64,000 nt of DNA from Ephydatia muelleri (GCA_013339895.1 JABACO010000094.1:1-64000), one strand, 5' to 3'. Shown: positions 33,663 to 44,979, numbered from the stretch's first letter. Made by a program: numbers and translations. The notes: a model not told the origin generated them from the sequence alone.

Positions 33663-34907
33663 TCACATTCCTTTACTGTTGCGCAGAGCTTCGATACTGG
33701 CGTTGTCGACTCCGTTATTCTGGAGGACTAAGCTATAAGCTGCGAGGCCATAATCAATCGTTATATCTACACCGTGACAGTGGTTGTCGAAGAACGATGC
33801 AATTTTCAGAAATGCTGTGACGAACGTATTGGGGTGAGACACCGTATTTGGTTGAAAAGCTAATTGATAGGACGCAATGCTCATCGTGATGAAGCACACT
33901 GCTGTGTTCAATACCTTATCTTTGAAAAGTTTCCTGTCACGAAGTTTTGTAATTGATTTGACAATGCTTTTCAGCCATTGTTTGGTTTTCGCATGCAATG
34001 GCGGCCTAGGGGCCTTCATGTCATAGAGCTTTGTTATGTCCTGGAAGCGACCGACATCGGGCACACCGTCCATTTCATCATCGTTATCCGTTTGATCTTC
34101 ACCGGTGGACGTAATTTCAGGATGGATTTGGCAACTCGATACTTTCCCGGCTGCCTCATATTTAACCAATAGGGAGGAGAGGGCCTCGCAGCACGTGCAA
34201 CACTCCGTCATGATGTTGTACAAGGGTAGCTTATGAGGATCGCAGCTCTGCTTTCTCATTGCATCGGTAAGGAAGTAGCTGAACATAGAGACTTCCAGAG
34301 TGCCAATGGTGTACAAACTCTCATTGGCGGTGCAGGCGCACACGACGAACAGGCTGCGGTGGTGGGGTATGTCTGTCGTCAGAGCGTGACCGATGCCACC
34401 GGCGTAGCAGCAGTCCAACGCGAAGAGAACGTGTTTGGCTTTGCAATTCGCTTCCGTCAGCCAGTCGTTCAGGACGCTAGCGGTAATGCGCGTGCACTCC
34501 GAGCGATCGAAGTCGGAAGGCGCGAGTGCCCGTTTATCTCCAACGTCTACACCGTGGCCGCAGAAAAAAAATATGAACATTCCTTCTGCCTCCACACATT
34601 TGGCTGCATATACAAAGCACCTTTTCATGCCTTCAAACGTACAGTCCGTGGAATTTTCACTTGCTACGAGAATCGTCGTGTTACTTAAGGGCACAGCACC
34701 TATCTCTATGAAGGTTTTAGAGATGCGCTTGGCAGCGTTCACAACGGGGCGGCCCAATGACTTAGCTTGCATCTTCTCGTGACTCTGGTAGTCGATCGCA
34801 AAGCCCACCAGATGGCTTTGAGCAGGGTCAAATTCCACCTCCTCCGTGGGATTGCCGATGATCATAAACTTATCGCTATATCGGCAGTGTGAAGACCTTT
34901 GACCCAT
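33663..34907 (-). CDS. Caspase-like cysteine peptidase (C14 type), intact, subfamily A, 414 aa
   Basis: A single open exon from the ATG at 34907 (MGQRSSHCRYSDKF) to a stop at 33663. The start lacks six residues found in the sister at 49128. The His motif FFCGHGVD is at about residue 118 and the Cys motif LDCCYAGG, with the catalytic second Cys, at about residue 167. This His-Cys dyad spacing is typical of the p20-like core of caspase-fold (clan CD, C14) peptidases. A SACT-like strand (VCACTANESLYTIGTLEVSM) and about 200 C-terminal residues follow. There are no death-fold adaptors, signal peptide or membrane segments, so a soluble cytosolic protein is likely. Known relatives include metacaspases and bacterial caspase homologues. 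The substrate is unknown. Flanks are duplicated elsewhere in the window. Confidence 0.85.
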   Translation of the reverse strand: MGQRSSHCRYSDKFMIIGNPTEEVEFDPAQSHLVGFAIDYQSHEKMQAKSLGRPVVNAAKRISKTFIEIGAVPLSNTTILVASENSTDCTFEGMKRCFVYAAKCVEAEGMFIFFFCGHGVDVGDKRALAPSDFDRSECTRITASVLNDWLTEANCKAKHVLFALDCCYAGGIGHALTTDIPHHRSLFVVCACTANESLYTIGTLEVSMFSYFLTDAMRKQSCDPHKLPLYNIMTECCTCCEALSSLLVKYEAAGKVSSCQIHPEITSTGEDQTDNDDEMDGVPDVGRFQDITKLYDMKAPRPPLHAKTKQWLKSIVKSITKLRDRKLFKDKVLNTAVCFITMSIASYQLAFQPNTVSHPNTFVTAFLKIASFFDNHCHGVDITIDYGLAAYSLVLQNNGVDNASIEALRNSKGM

Positions 34908-34919
34908 TGCGTCTCAATG

Positions 34920-34950
34920 GCTCACAACGGTTTAAACTGAATATTTATAG
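34920..34950 (-). promoter_or_regulatory. TATA-like promoter of the caspase-like gene at 34907
   Basis: On the minus strand CTATAAATATTC is followed by AGTTTAAACCG and then the GTGAGCCATTG preceding the ATG, about 30 bases downstream. It matches the arrangement before 13849 and 49128, with one change in the palindrome. Confidence 0.5.
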
Positions 34951-36290
34951 TAACAATAAAGACGCTATACTCCATTTAGCTGTAAACATTCCGTCTAGAG
35001 ACAGGATATAAGTTCTTGTGACCATGCGGTTCTCTAGAGACTGGTGTATATGTATATATTCGGCTATTAATTTGTGTCACTAATATTTCGGTACACCCTT
35101 AGGATAAGTGGTCCCTCGCACTTAATACTTACCGTTTCTACAGCTATAATGAAGGTTACAATAGACCAAATTTATGTTCGGTTCAACCATGAAAATTTCC
35201 CACATCATAATGGTACACCAGGGGACCTGCGAACATATTCATATTCATTACAGCGCTATTTCTATTATAATTTTTATATTCAAATACACTAGAGATTTGC
35301 ACCTGCAGCTCTTGTTCAGTCATTAGGCCTATTTAGTATTATGATGTGTGAAATTTTCATGCAACAATATACACTCTATGGTACAACACTGAAAAGTAAT
35401 GCAGGATTGGACAATAAGACAGCCTTGCAAGAGCAAAGAGTTTTGCAACATGTAGCAATCTGAATGACATGTATATACGATTAATTCTTAACATCTATCA
35501 CGACTAGCCTACCTTAGCAGTTCGAGGGTTAAGCCACACGATGAAAAGGTCTATCATGATCATCGCGTGCACATTTTCAACAACAAACGTAGAGCGATTT
35601 AATTTTACCCAGCTCACCATGGAGAGACTCATGCGCGCGTGGACACTACTGGTTTAAATTCTCCAAAAAAAAGAGGTTTTTGAGGGGGTGTTGCCAGCCA
35701 GGTTTTGAACTTTGGTTTTCAAAAACATTGGGTGATTGTGAGCATTACTATTGGTAAGCTCCCATAGTTTCTACCTCTCATATCCATCAGCCTGTATCCC
35801 TCCATACCACTATAAGCAAATCCAACCCATCTCAATGCTGACGGTTCCATGCATAAGCTATGCAATCTTTCTTGGTTAGCTATACATGTACATATACAAT
35901 TGTTCATGTCTGTTGATATTAATTAATATTGATAGCCGGGCCTGTTATTATAAAAAGGTATGAACTGCAGAATAAATAAGTAAAGTCCATGTATGTGAAA
36001 GGCGAATTGCACAGGTTGCTTTGTTTTGCAAATTTACAGAGGGTTCCAAACTTGAAATGCAATTGGAGAGGCGTCCTATTAGGAGAGAATAATAGATAGA
36101 TTATTACGTCATCATCTCACACATGTTACCACTACATCCCATGCATGCACACAGCTATACTACTCAGAAGCTCCTATCTGAACTTACCACACACCCTAGC
36201 AGTCGTGTCAACAAACCTCATTCTGCGCTGCATCACATTCCTCCTCGTCCGTCGATGCTTTGTTTTCTTTTAGAATTGTGTCGCACAGTG
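34951..36290 (-). repeat. Inverted duplicate of the 3' flank of the gene at 60599
   Basis: From about 35190 to 36290 the reverse complement matches 61840-62960, including the GGTTTTGAACTTTGG, ATTAATATTGATAGCCGGGC and GCAATTGGAGAGGCGTCC stretches. It therefore represents the 3' end of another, otherwise lost, subfamily-B copy lying upstream of the gene at 34907. Confidence 0.8.
36208..36287 (-). pseudogene. C-terminal relic of a caspase-like gene
   Basis: The reverse complement encodes the last 26 or so codons and the TGA stop of the subfamily-B gene (ending around ENKASTDEEECDAAQNEVC). Homology stops at 36287. The rest of the gene is absent. Confidence 0.8.
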
Positions 36291-36299
36291 GCACAGATG

Positions 36300-37150
36300 A
36301 TCATATCCTGTATGTTTAATAAATAAAGTTACTATTGATATTTACTGTTGATGTTTACACATTCATTAGGTGTGCCAGTGACTTAAAGTAATTGCACCTG
36401 TGGTGCAGCATTTCTTTAACTCTGTCACGATGAGAGAGCTTAATGGAGACAGGAAGATATATCAACCTGGAGCCATGAGGAAGGTGAGTTACAGTAACCG
36501 ATGATGATTTTGAATTACTAATTTCTTCTCTATGGTACATATCCAGAAATGAGCGGTCAAAAGTCAGAATAATTTACTCGCGGTTTGCGAATCACCGAAT
36601 ATTCCCGTATACCTTCCCATACCAATGTATGGGTTAGTTGTATACCAAGGACGCCAGATTTTTCCCAGGATTTGAAATTTGAAAATGTTAGTACACTACA
36701 TTTGTTATGATTTTTAGTGGTGTCGCCGTATTTTTCCTATTTAAGCTGGGGCTTCCCTAGGATTGTCATAACATTGTCCCCAAATGTACAGGTAGTCAAT
36801 GAGAAGGGTTTCTCATTACAATATTCCACGGTCATTTGTGTCAATACCTTTACGATTTACGATTTTGATATTTGAAAATAATATAGCTAGTACATCGAAG
36901 AACTATAAAATGTACTAAAAACTAGGCCTTCCTATTGAAAAATCGGCTTCCATACCCGGGAGAAGCATTTCATGTTGAATCTGTACGTTCCTCCATCTCG
37001 TGCCCTCAAAATTGACTCACGTGCGGATAGATAATGCTGTGTAGTTGAAGTGTGGCCCTCCTTCAGTTTTTTGATGGCATGAAATCGGTCCCAGACCTCT
37101 CATCGCGCTGCCCAAAAAGGTTTTCTACCAGTTGAGTTACTATGCGATCT
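36300..37150. other. No gene recognised
   Basis: AT-rich non-coding sequence. A weak tRNA-like A-box stretch on the minus strand near 37120-37140 is noted under rejected items. Confidence 0.4.
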
Positions 37151-37159
37151 TACCCGATG

Positions 37160-37400
37160 CGATCGGGTACACGCACACACGCACACGTACACGCACACAC
37201 GCACACACGCACACACGCACACACGCACACACGCACACACGCACACACGCACACACGCACCCATACATACACACACATACATACACGCACACATACATAC
37301 ACGCACACATGCACGCATTGCACACATACACGCATGCACACATACACGCATGCACACATATTCTCATGCACACACATCATGCACGCACACATACATTTAG
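37160..37400. repeat. CA/ACGC microsatellite
   Basis: About 240 bp of CACACG, CACA and CATACA units. ORFs across it in five frames are repeat artefacts. Confidence 0.9.
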
Positions 37401-37503
37401 GTGGAAGGGAGCACTAAAATAGAACTGTTGTTTGTGGCCAATTCTAACCATATCATATATCTGTGTGATGTTCCATACATAACACTAGATATCTGCACAC
37501 CTC

Positions 37504-37713
37504 ATGGATTGTTTCAATGCAAGTGACAAGTCCTACCATGAACTTCAATGGTCAATGGTCTTGCCCTCCATTCCGCTATCCAATAAGATGAAACGTGTGA
37601 GCAGTATGCTCAATCAGCCCTTGAAGACAGAGATGTGTCGAGCACCAGGACCATATCGCGGAGTTTACTGCTCAATAACTGAGAGGTTGTTTGAAGAACT
37701 AGAGCCACTGTAA
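37504..37713 (+). CDS. Short unassigned ORF
   Basis: 69 codons starting MDCFNASDKSYHELQWSM and ending at a stop. The composition is protein-like (a mix of hydrophobic and charged residues, no repeats), but no domain is recognised. It may be the last exon of a decayed transposon or host gene. No acceptor site is obvious. Confidence 0.2.
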   Translation: MDCFNASDKSYHELQWSMVLPSIPLSNKMKRVSSMLNQPLKTEMCRAPGPYRGVYCSITERLFEELEPL

Positions 37714-37797
37714 ATGCCACTGCATATGTATTTACCAGTATGTAATTTACCTATCTCTTCACCAAATTCAGCTTCACTGAAATTCCCAACATGAGGT

Positions 37798-37981
37798 TGT
37801 TATGGTTAATTATAAGTGTATTCATAGATTCTAGAACATTCTATGAATTTGCCCTTATAAGGTACTGTTAGGCACGTGTGGTTCAATTCTTCATTATACG
37901 AGTGTGCGTTATTTAGTGTTCTTGTTCTCTGTCGCTGTAACTTTCATTCAAATAATCTTTGGTGTGTTCAGAAACACAACA
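37798..37981 (+). repeat. 5' LTR
   Basis: 184 bp, TG...CA ends, with no difference to 42347-42530 by eye. Contains ATTATACGAGTGTG and TTATAAGG stretches that could serve as promoter elements. Confidence 0.95.
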
Positions 37982-38004
37982 GATTTATTGGCGTAGTCGG
38001 CAGG
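37982..38004 (+). promoter_or_regulatory. Primer-binding region
   Basis: Just after the 5' LTR the sequence is GATTTATTGGCGTAGTCGGC; TGGCGTAGTCGGCAGGAT is the likely primer-binding site. The tRNA is not assigned. Confidence 0.55.
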
Positions 38005-38014
38005 ATTTCCTATC

Positions 38015-41000
38015 ATGGCAGAACTAGGCGAACTCATCAAGCTCTTCCAGCGGCAAATGGATTCCCAACGAGAACAAACTGAAGCGCTCGTAGCAGCCAT
38101 CGCTAAAGGGTTAGATAAGCCCATGCCCGCACCTTCCATCCCTAGTTTTCCACCTTTCGACTCGACATCAGAGTTGTGGACGGATTATCTGGCACGGTTC
38201 TATACTTTCATTGGGGCGAACTCGGTACCGGAGAACAAAACCGCGCAAGTTTTCCTTACGAGTCAATCCAAGGTAACGTACAAATTACTTTGTAACCTCG
38301 CGTCACAACAGTCGCCAGCAAAAGATATAAACGACCTCACCATCGACGAAATCATCGATTTCATGAAGAACCAATTCGATCCAGCCAGGTACATCGTCAG
38401 AGAACGCTTCAAATTCTGGTCCGAGATGCAGCGTAAGCCCGGGGAGACGATTCATGAACTCGCCGCGAGAATTCGCCAAGACGCTGTAACGTGCGATTTT
38501 CCTTCTATCAAAGACCCTCTTGATGAAGCCATGCGCACGCGTTTCATGTGCTCGGTCAACAACGAAGCAGTTCTCAAAGCTCTTTTCAAGGTGAAGGACA
38601 GCGAGCTCACGTTTGCCAAGGCTATTTCAACAGCAGTGGAGACTGAAGATGCGGCCAGAGTTGCAAAGGAGACCGTGTATGGGGCCAAGCACACATCTAT
38701 CCAACAAACACCTGTACACAAGATCCAGGCTACTAAGAAAATGACTAGCCTCGTCAATCTGAAACCAGGTTTCATGTTTGGCAGTCAAAAGAAGGATTTT
38801 CCAAAGGGAACGTGTCCTAGATGTGGCAAAACCGATCATGCATCGAAGGATTGTCCTCATATGAACAGTATTTGTCATTTCTGCCAGAAGCTGGGGCATA
38901 TCGAGAGTGCATGTCTCCAGAAGAGAAGAGGATCACAACCTGTGAAGAACATCACCAAATTTGAGACCAAGACAGTGAAGAGTATCAGTTCGATTCCACA
39001 ACTCCAACAACATGTTCGGATCCAGGGTCAGGACTTCATCTTTGAAGTGGACACCGGTGCAGCCGACAACTTCTGTTCTCATGACTTCTGGGTTAAACTC
39101 GGAAGGCCATCCCTCAAGCCAGCCACCTGTCGTTATGAAGTGGCCAATGGCCAGCCACTACACACGCTAGGCACATTCAAAGCAGTCACCTCTCTGCAGG
39201 GAGCGGAGTCTAAGAACATCATCCTCACCTTCACAGTGACCAATTCAACGCGACTGAACTTGTTAGGTCGGAATGCCATTGTCCAGCTTGGTGTCAACGT
39301 TCAGGCTCTTTTAGGTGTGCACGTTCATTCTAAAGACCAGCTAAAGGACGACTTCTCGGTCAAACCGGTTTTTGAGAATCTCCAACCGGATGCCCAACTC
39401 CAAATGGCATGTCAAGGGCTCTGTGAAGAATTTCCGGATTTATTCAAGAAAGAATTAGGGTGTTTAACAGGTTTTGAACTGGAAGTGAAGTTCAAGGAGA
39501 ATGCGGCACCAGTTTTCTGTAAACCACGTACCGTTCCATTCGCAATTCAAGACGACCTGAATCAAGCTTACGAGGCAGGAATTGCTAAAGGTGTATGGAA
39601 GCCTGTGCAGTTTAATGATTACGGTACACCGGTTGTCCCTATTCGAAAGAAAGGTGCCCCTGGCCAGCCAGCAAAGATACGGGTGTGCGGAGACTATTCT
39701 GTAACTGTCAATTCACAATTGGAGACACACCGCTATCGTATGCCTCTTCCTGATGATTTAATGCGGAAACTGTCTGGCGGTTATGGATTTTCGAAGGTAG
39801 ATCTGGCAGATGCATACAACCAAATCAAGTTGGGTCCAGAAAGCCAGAAACGTCTTGCTCTCAGTACACACAGAGGTGTGTTGCTACAATGTCGGCTTCC
39901 CTTTGGCATTAGCTCTGCTCCAGGGTACTTTCAAGAAGTCATGGACAAGATGACAGCCGATCTTCAGGGTGTTTGTGTCTACCTAGATGACATTCTAGTC
40001 AGTGGTGACACAGCTTCAAGCCACCTCCAAAACCTTCGGGCACTGTTTCAGCGACTGCAAGAAAGGGGGCTAAGGTGTCGTCTGGAGAAATGTTCGTTTG
40101 CACAGCCGTCTGTTGAATACCTGGGATTCATTATATCTAACCACGGTATTGCGAAGGGGCACAAAGTTGACGCAGTTGTGAGTATGCCAGCTCCTACAGA
40201 TGTCAGCAGCCTTCGCTCTTTTCTTGGATCGGTTCAATTCTACAACAAGTTCCTATCCAATCTGGCCACCATCACTGATCCACTCTACAGGCTAACGAAA
40301 AAGGGGATCCAATGGAAATGGGGTTCAGAAGAGCAGGCAACATTTCAGAAGCTGAAGGACATGCTTTGTGCTGACACAGTTCTGGCCCATTTTGATCCTT
40401 CACTTCTTGTGGGGGTATCATGTGACGCATCGGAAGTGGGTCTTGGAGCCGTTTTATTCCACCGCTACGCAGATGGCAGTGAGCGCCCGATCGCAAACAT
40501 TTCAAAGACACTCACAGACACTCAGCGGCGATATAGCCAAATTCAAAAGGAAGCCTTAGCTATCGTCTTCTCTCTTAAGAAATTTCATCAATTTCTCTAT
40601 GGCCGACGCTTCATCCTGGTGACTGATCACAGACCACTGATTGCATTATTTGGTCCCACCAAGGCAACTCCAGCACTGGCAGCCAACAGACTGGCGAGAT
40701 GGGCACTGATGCTCAGCCAATATGACTACTCCATCGAGTACAGAAGAACTGCAGATCACGGCAACGCAGATGCACTCAGTCGCCTTCCAGCGGGGCCAGA
40801 TGCGACATTTGATAGTGAGGAAAGTGAGGCAGATATTGACACAGTATGCACTATCAAAGTCATCAGTCTGCAGTTGAACCCAGCGGATCCTGGTGTTCTG
40901 GCGAAGGAATCTGCCAAAGACCCTGTAATCGCAAATGTAATGAGGTACTGCAGAGAAGGATGGCCAGTGAAGGCCATGCCAGACGACCAAGCACAGGAGT

Positions 41001-42301
41001 ATTCAGTGGAACAGTTCAGGAAACTTTCAGTGTCACTGTCCACAGTGCATGGGTGCCTACTTCATGGAACAAGAGTTGTTATTCCGCCCACTCTTCAACC
41101 ACAAGTCCTGGAACTACTTCATCTAGGCCATTTTGGGATTCAGCGAATGAAACAACTGGCACGCACAGCAGTGTATTGGCCCGGGATTGATACAGACATC
41201 ACAAATCAATGCCATCGGTGCCAAACCTGTGCAGAACACCAGACCAAACCTGCCAAGCCCGCTAACCACCCGTGGATGCTACCGGAGAAACCGTGGAGCC
41301 GAATCCATGTGGATCACGCCATTAATTTTCTGGGAACCAATTGGTTGGTACTGGTGGATGCGTATTCCAAATACCCATGTATTCATCCCACTACTTCAAC
41401 GTCAACTAAAGCTACGACAGACTTGTTGGAAGAGGACTTCGCCCATTTCGGCTACCCGCACACCATCGTTTCTGACAATGCTACAACCTTCTCGTCGGAA
41501 GAATTTCAAGCATGGTGTCGGGAAAGGGGTATCATTCACCTCACAGGTGCACCCTATCACCCTGCTACAAATGGAGCAGCAGAGCGTCTGGTGCAGACCT
41601 TCAAAAGAGCTCTTGTGAAGTCCTCGCTCCCACCAAAGTCTGCTCTTCAACAGTTCCTCATGCAGTACCGTAGGACGCCTCTGGTAGTGGGATATTCGCC
41701 AAGCGAGTTTCTCAACGGTCGGCAAATACGGAGCAAAATTGATATCCTGCTTCCTTCACCTGCACATATTGTTCAGGGACGGCAAGCAAGAGAAGCCACA
41801 AAATCACAAGCGGAGGAAATCAGTGACCAACAAGCAGTTCATCACATTTTCAAGGTGGGAATGCCGTGTTATGCCCTGTATTGTGGCCCAAGGCGAGACA
41901 AGGACCCTAGATGGGTTCCAGCCGTGGTCACAAAAGTATTTGGTACCCGCAGTGTGAACGTTCGAGTCCTCCCAAAGGGAAGTACGTGGCGACGTCACAT
42001 TGAGCAACTGAGGCCAAGGTATGGTGTTCATGAAGATGCCGATCCCGGGGAACCTCCATCGTCCTTCCACACACGGGAAACTACTACTGCTACTGACCAG
42101 CCCTCAGGGGTACGTCATGACACAGCCCATTCAGGGGTACGTCATGACACAGCCCATTTGGAAGAGGGGACTAAGGTGGCAACACATATTCCTCCCTTAC
42201 CTCAAGCCATACCAAAGAGGTCTACTCGTAACCCTCGTCTTCCCACGGGTACAGAGTATGGTCCCGGGAATCCTAGGAGGTCAGCAAGACTTCACACGTG
42301 A
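38015..42301 (+). CDS. Gag-Pol polyprotein of the Ty3/gypsy element (1,428 aa)
   Basis: A single frame from the ATG at 38015, with no gag-pol frameshift. It begins with a gag-like helical region, then two zinc knuckles (CPRCGKTDHASKDC from residue 267, then CHFCQKLGHIESAC), an aspartic protease (VDTGAADN, Asp about 346), a reverse transcriptase with YLDD at about 656-659, and RNase H (CDASEVGLGAV, about 803, and TDHRPL). The integrase follows, with an HLGHFGIQRM / CHRCQTC zinc-binding part (from about 1036) and catalytic Asp 1100, Asp 1154 and Glu 1190 (D-x53-D-x35-E). The C-terminus has a GPY-like VLPKG...RHIEQLRPR stretch and a repeated VRHDTAHS unit. Pol order protease-RT-RNase H-integrase identifies Ty3/gypsy. 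All catalytic residues are present. No envelope gene. Confidence 0.95.
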   Translation: MAELGELIKLFQRQMDSQREQTEALVAAIAKGLDKPMPAPSIPSFPPFDSTSELWTDYLARFYTFIGANSVPENKTAQVFLTSQSKVTYKLLCNLASQQSPAKDINDLTIDEIIDFMKNQFDPARYIVRERFKFWSEMQRKPGETIHELAARIRQDAVTCDFPSIKDPLDEAMRTRFMCSVNNEAVLKALFKVKDSELTFAKAISTAVETEDAARVAKETVYGAKHTSIQQTPVHKIQATKKMTSLVNLKPGFMFGSQKKDFPKGTCPRCGKTDHASKDCPHMNSICHFCQKLGHIESACLQKRRGSQPVKNITKFETKTVKSISSIPQLQQHVRIQGQDFIFEVDTGAADNFCSHDFWVKLGRPSLKPATCRYEVANGQPLHTLGTFKAVTSLQGAESKNIILTFTVTNSTRLNLLGRNAIVQLGVNVQALLGVHVHSKDQLKDDFSVKPVFENLQPDAQLQMACQGLCEEFPDLFKKELGCLTGFELEVKFKENAAPVFCKPRTVPFAIQDDLNQAYEAGIAKGVWKPVQFNDYGTPVVPIRKKGAPGQPAKIRVCGDYSVTVNSQLETHRYRMPLPDDLMRKLSGGYGFSKVDLADAYNQIKLGPESQKRLALSTHRGVLLQCRLPFGISSAPGYFQEVMDKMTADLQGVCVYLDDILVSGDTASSHLQNLRALFQRLQERGLRCRLEKCSFAQPSVEYLGFIISNHGIAKGHKVDAVVSMPAPTDVSSLRSFLGSVQFYNKFLSNLATITDPLYRLTKKGIQWKWGSEEQATFQKLKDMLCADTVLAHFDPSLLVGVSCDASEVGLGAVLFHRYADGSERPIANISKTLTDTQRRYSQIQKEALAIVFSLKKFHQFLYGRRFILVTDHRPLIALFGPTKATPALAANRLARWALMLSQYDYSIEYRRTADHGNADALSRLPAGPDATFDSEESEADIDTVCTIKVISLQLNPADPGVLAKESAKDPVIANVMRYCREGWPVKAMPDDQAQEYSVEQFRKLSVSLSTVHGCLLHGTRVVIPPTLQPQVLELLHLGHFGIQRMKQLARTAVYWPGIDTDITNQCHRCQTCAEHQTKPAKPANHPWMLPEKPWSRIHVDHAINFLGTNWLVLVDAYSKYPCIHPTTSTSTKATTDLLEEDFAHFGYPHTIVSDNATTFSSEEFQAWCRERGIIHLTGAPYHPATNGAAERLVQTFKRALVKSSLPPKSALQQFLMQYRRTPLVVGYSPSEFLNGRQIRSKIDILLPSPAHIVQGRQAREATKSQAEEISDQQAVHHIFKVGMPCYALYCGPRRDKDPRWVPAVVTKVFGTRSVNVRVLPKGSTWRRHIEQLRPRYGVHEDADPGEPPSSFHTRETTTATDQPSGVRHDTAHSGVRHDTAHLEEGTKVATHIPPLPQAIPKRSTRNPRLPTGTEYGPGNPRRSARLHT

Positions 42302-42330
42302 AACAACTATCCTTTCATTCCGGGAACCTC

Positions 42331-42346
42331 AAGGCTGGCGGGAAGG
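42331..42346 (+). promoter_or_regulatory. Polypurine tract
   Basis: The purine-rich GGCGGGAAGG directly precedes the 3' LTR. Expected plus-strand primer site. Confidence 0.6.
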
Positions 42347-42530
42347 TGTTATGGTTAATTATAAGTGTATTCATAGATTCTAGAACATTCTATGAATTTG
42401 CCCTTATAAGGTACTGTTAGGCACGTGTGGTTCAATTCTTCATTATACGAGTGTGCGTTATTTAGTGTTCTTGTTCTCTGTCGCTGTAACTTTCATTCAA
42501 ATAATCTTTGGTGTGTTCAGAAACACAACA
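42347..42530 (+). repeat. 3' LTR
   Basis: 184 bp, apparently identical to the 5' LTR, followed by GAGGT. Confidence 0.95.
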
Positions 42531-42639
42531 GAGGTCTTTAAGATTAATTTTGCTATGTGTGTTTTAGTGATTCTATTAGCCTGCTGGTTGCATGTGTGAG
42601 TGTGTGTTGTGCGTATTATGTGTCAGTGTATTGTTTGTG

Positions 42640-42777
42640 TGGGTATCACCAAGATCAGTGTTCATAGAAGGGTGGGGGCTATTTTGCTAAGTGTGTGTAC
42701 TGATTTGTGCTAAAACACTCTTAGCAGAATAGCCCCTGATCTAGGTGATAAGGACATACACAATACACACACACATA

Positions 42778-42816
<39 letters not shown>

Positions 42817-44113
42817 CACAAAGTGGTTCCATTGTGTGTATGTGAATGGATGCATTATCTGTGTGGGTGTGGTTCCCATATGTATGGAAAGGAGGGGCTA
42901 TTTTGCTAAGCGTGTATTTGTGCTATTCTAAAACACACATAGCAAAATAGCTCTTCTTACTTGATCTTGGTGATAAAGACATGCACACACACACTCAACC
43001 ATGCACCAAAGAGGCCTATAGAATCATAAAAACATACTTAGCAAAATAGCTCCATCATTTCACATAACATTAATCTTGGAGATAAACACAAGCACACACA
43101 CATGCATACACACACATGCATACACACATACACAGTACACATACACAGTACACACATACACTATGCGTGGACACACACAAATGGTTCTATTGTGTGTGTA
43201 TGTGAATGTGTGTACTGTGTGTGTGTGTGTCTGTGTGCATGTGTGTAGATCCCATGGCCTATGGAAAGGAGGGGCTATTTTGCAAAGTGTTTTTTTGTGA
43301 TTCGACAGTTGTGTATGCGTGTTTGTGTCTGTGTACATGAATGTATGTGTGTGCTGTGTGCTTATGTATTTATGTGCGTGAATGTGAGTGTGGGTTTGTT
43401 CACCAGAATCAGTTCAGTGTGCATATGGACAAGAGGGGCTACTTTGCTAAGTGTGTTTTTATTGGTTGCATAAATGTGTGTGTGTGTGTGTGTGTGTGTG
43501 TGTTGTGTTGTTGTGTGCATCTCCAAGATCACTGTGCACATGGAAAAGAGGGGCTATTTTGCTAAGTGTGCTTTGTGATTCTATAAGCTTATACTTGTGT
43601 GTGTGTGGTTGTGTGTGTTATGTGAGTATTGTGTGTGCATGTTTGTGTGTGTGTGCGGGTGTTTATCACCATGATCAGTGTACATGGAAAGGGGGTCTAT
43701 TTTGCTAAGTGTGTTTTAGTGCTAAACCACACATAGCAAAATAGCCCATCTTCTTGATCCAAATGATAAACAAATGCACACATACACCCTCAACCAACCA
43801 AAGAGGCTTATAGAATTATTCATACAAAACACACTTAGCAAATAACACCTCCTTTCCATGTGTACACTAATCTTGGTGATACGCACCATCACCCACACAA
43901 TACACAGATTCACACACACACACACACATACATGTACACATACACACAGATTACCAATAGCTTATATATGTAGAATCACTAAAACATACTTAGCAAAATT
44001 GTCCCTTTATTCCACATGACACAGATCATGGTGATAAACGCACACACACACACACAACACACATGCATACATACACACAACACACAAGCACAGCACCACA
44101 CACATACGCATAT

Positions 44114-44150
<37 letters not shown>

Positions 44151-44248
44151 GGATCTATTGTGTGTATGTGTATTTGAATGAGTATGTGGATTCCATGCCT
44201 GTGTGTGTGCTGTGTGTTTTTGTATGCATGGGTATGAAATGTGCATGA

Positions 44249-44299
<51 letters not shown>

Positions 44300-44945
44300 C
44301 GTGCGTGCATGTGTGCATGTGTGTGTGTTTATCACCAAAATCAGTGTGCATATGGAAAGGAGGAGCAATTTTGCTAAGTGTGTTTTGGAATTATATATAT
44401 TAGTTGTGTCTATGTGTAATGTATGCATTATATATGTGTGTGGTTCAGTGTTTTTGTGTGTGTATGAGTGTATTGTGTGTGCATATCCGTGTGGGTGTGT
44501 GCTTATCAACAGATCAGTTTCATAGAAGGAGGGGGCTATTTTGCTAATCATGTGTAATTTGTGCTAAAACACACATAACAAAGCAGCCCTCTTGATCTTC
44601 GTGATAAACATGTACACACACACACACACACACATACACACACACACGCACACACGCTCAGCCAATCAAAGAAGCTTATAGAATCATTAAAACACTCAGC
44701 ATAATAGCCCCTCCTATCCATATGCACACTTATCTTGGTGATAACTCACATCCATACCATCACCACACAATACACAGTCACACACACACACACACACACT
44801 TACACATACATGTACACATTCGCAAACAATTATAATGGCTTATACATGTAAAAAGACACTTAGGACAATACTCCCATATGCTTACTGATCACACCCTCAC
44901 ACAATACACATTCACTCCCACACACACACACACACACATGGTTCT

Positions 44946-44979
<34 letters not shown>

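Larger units (their letters stand above)
37793..42535 (+). mobile_element. Intact Ty3/gypsy retrotransposon with identical LTRs
   Basis: Two 184-bp LTRs (37798-37981 and 42347-42530, TGTTATGG...CACAACA) look identical base for base. They are flanked by the 5-bp duplication GAGGT (37793-37797 and 42531-42535). The interior has a primer-binding region, one uninterrupted gag-pol frame and a polypurine tract. Identical LTRs imply a very recent insertion, and nothing visible blocks activity. Confidence 0.95.

Noticed and set aside
37100-37175. Possible tRNA or tRNA-derived SINE on the minus strand (AACTCAACTGGTAGA resembles an A box)
   Set aside because: No convincing B box (only GGGACCGATTTC), no cloverleaf I can fold, and no second copy seen.
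38452-42070. Minus-strand and alternative-frame ORFs inside the intact gypsy element
   Set aside because: Antisense or offset shadows of the 1,428-codon gag-pol frame, with no independent motif.
42400-44551. Many Cys/Val- and His/Thr-rich ORFs
   Set aside because: Translations of TG/CA microsatellites, with no domain and no consistent frame between modules.
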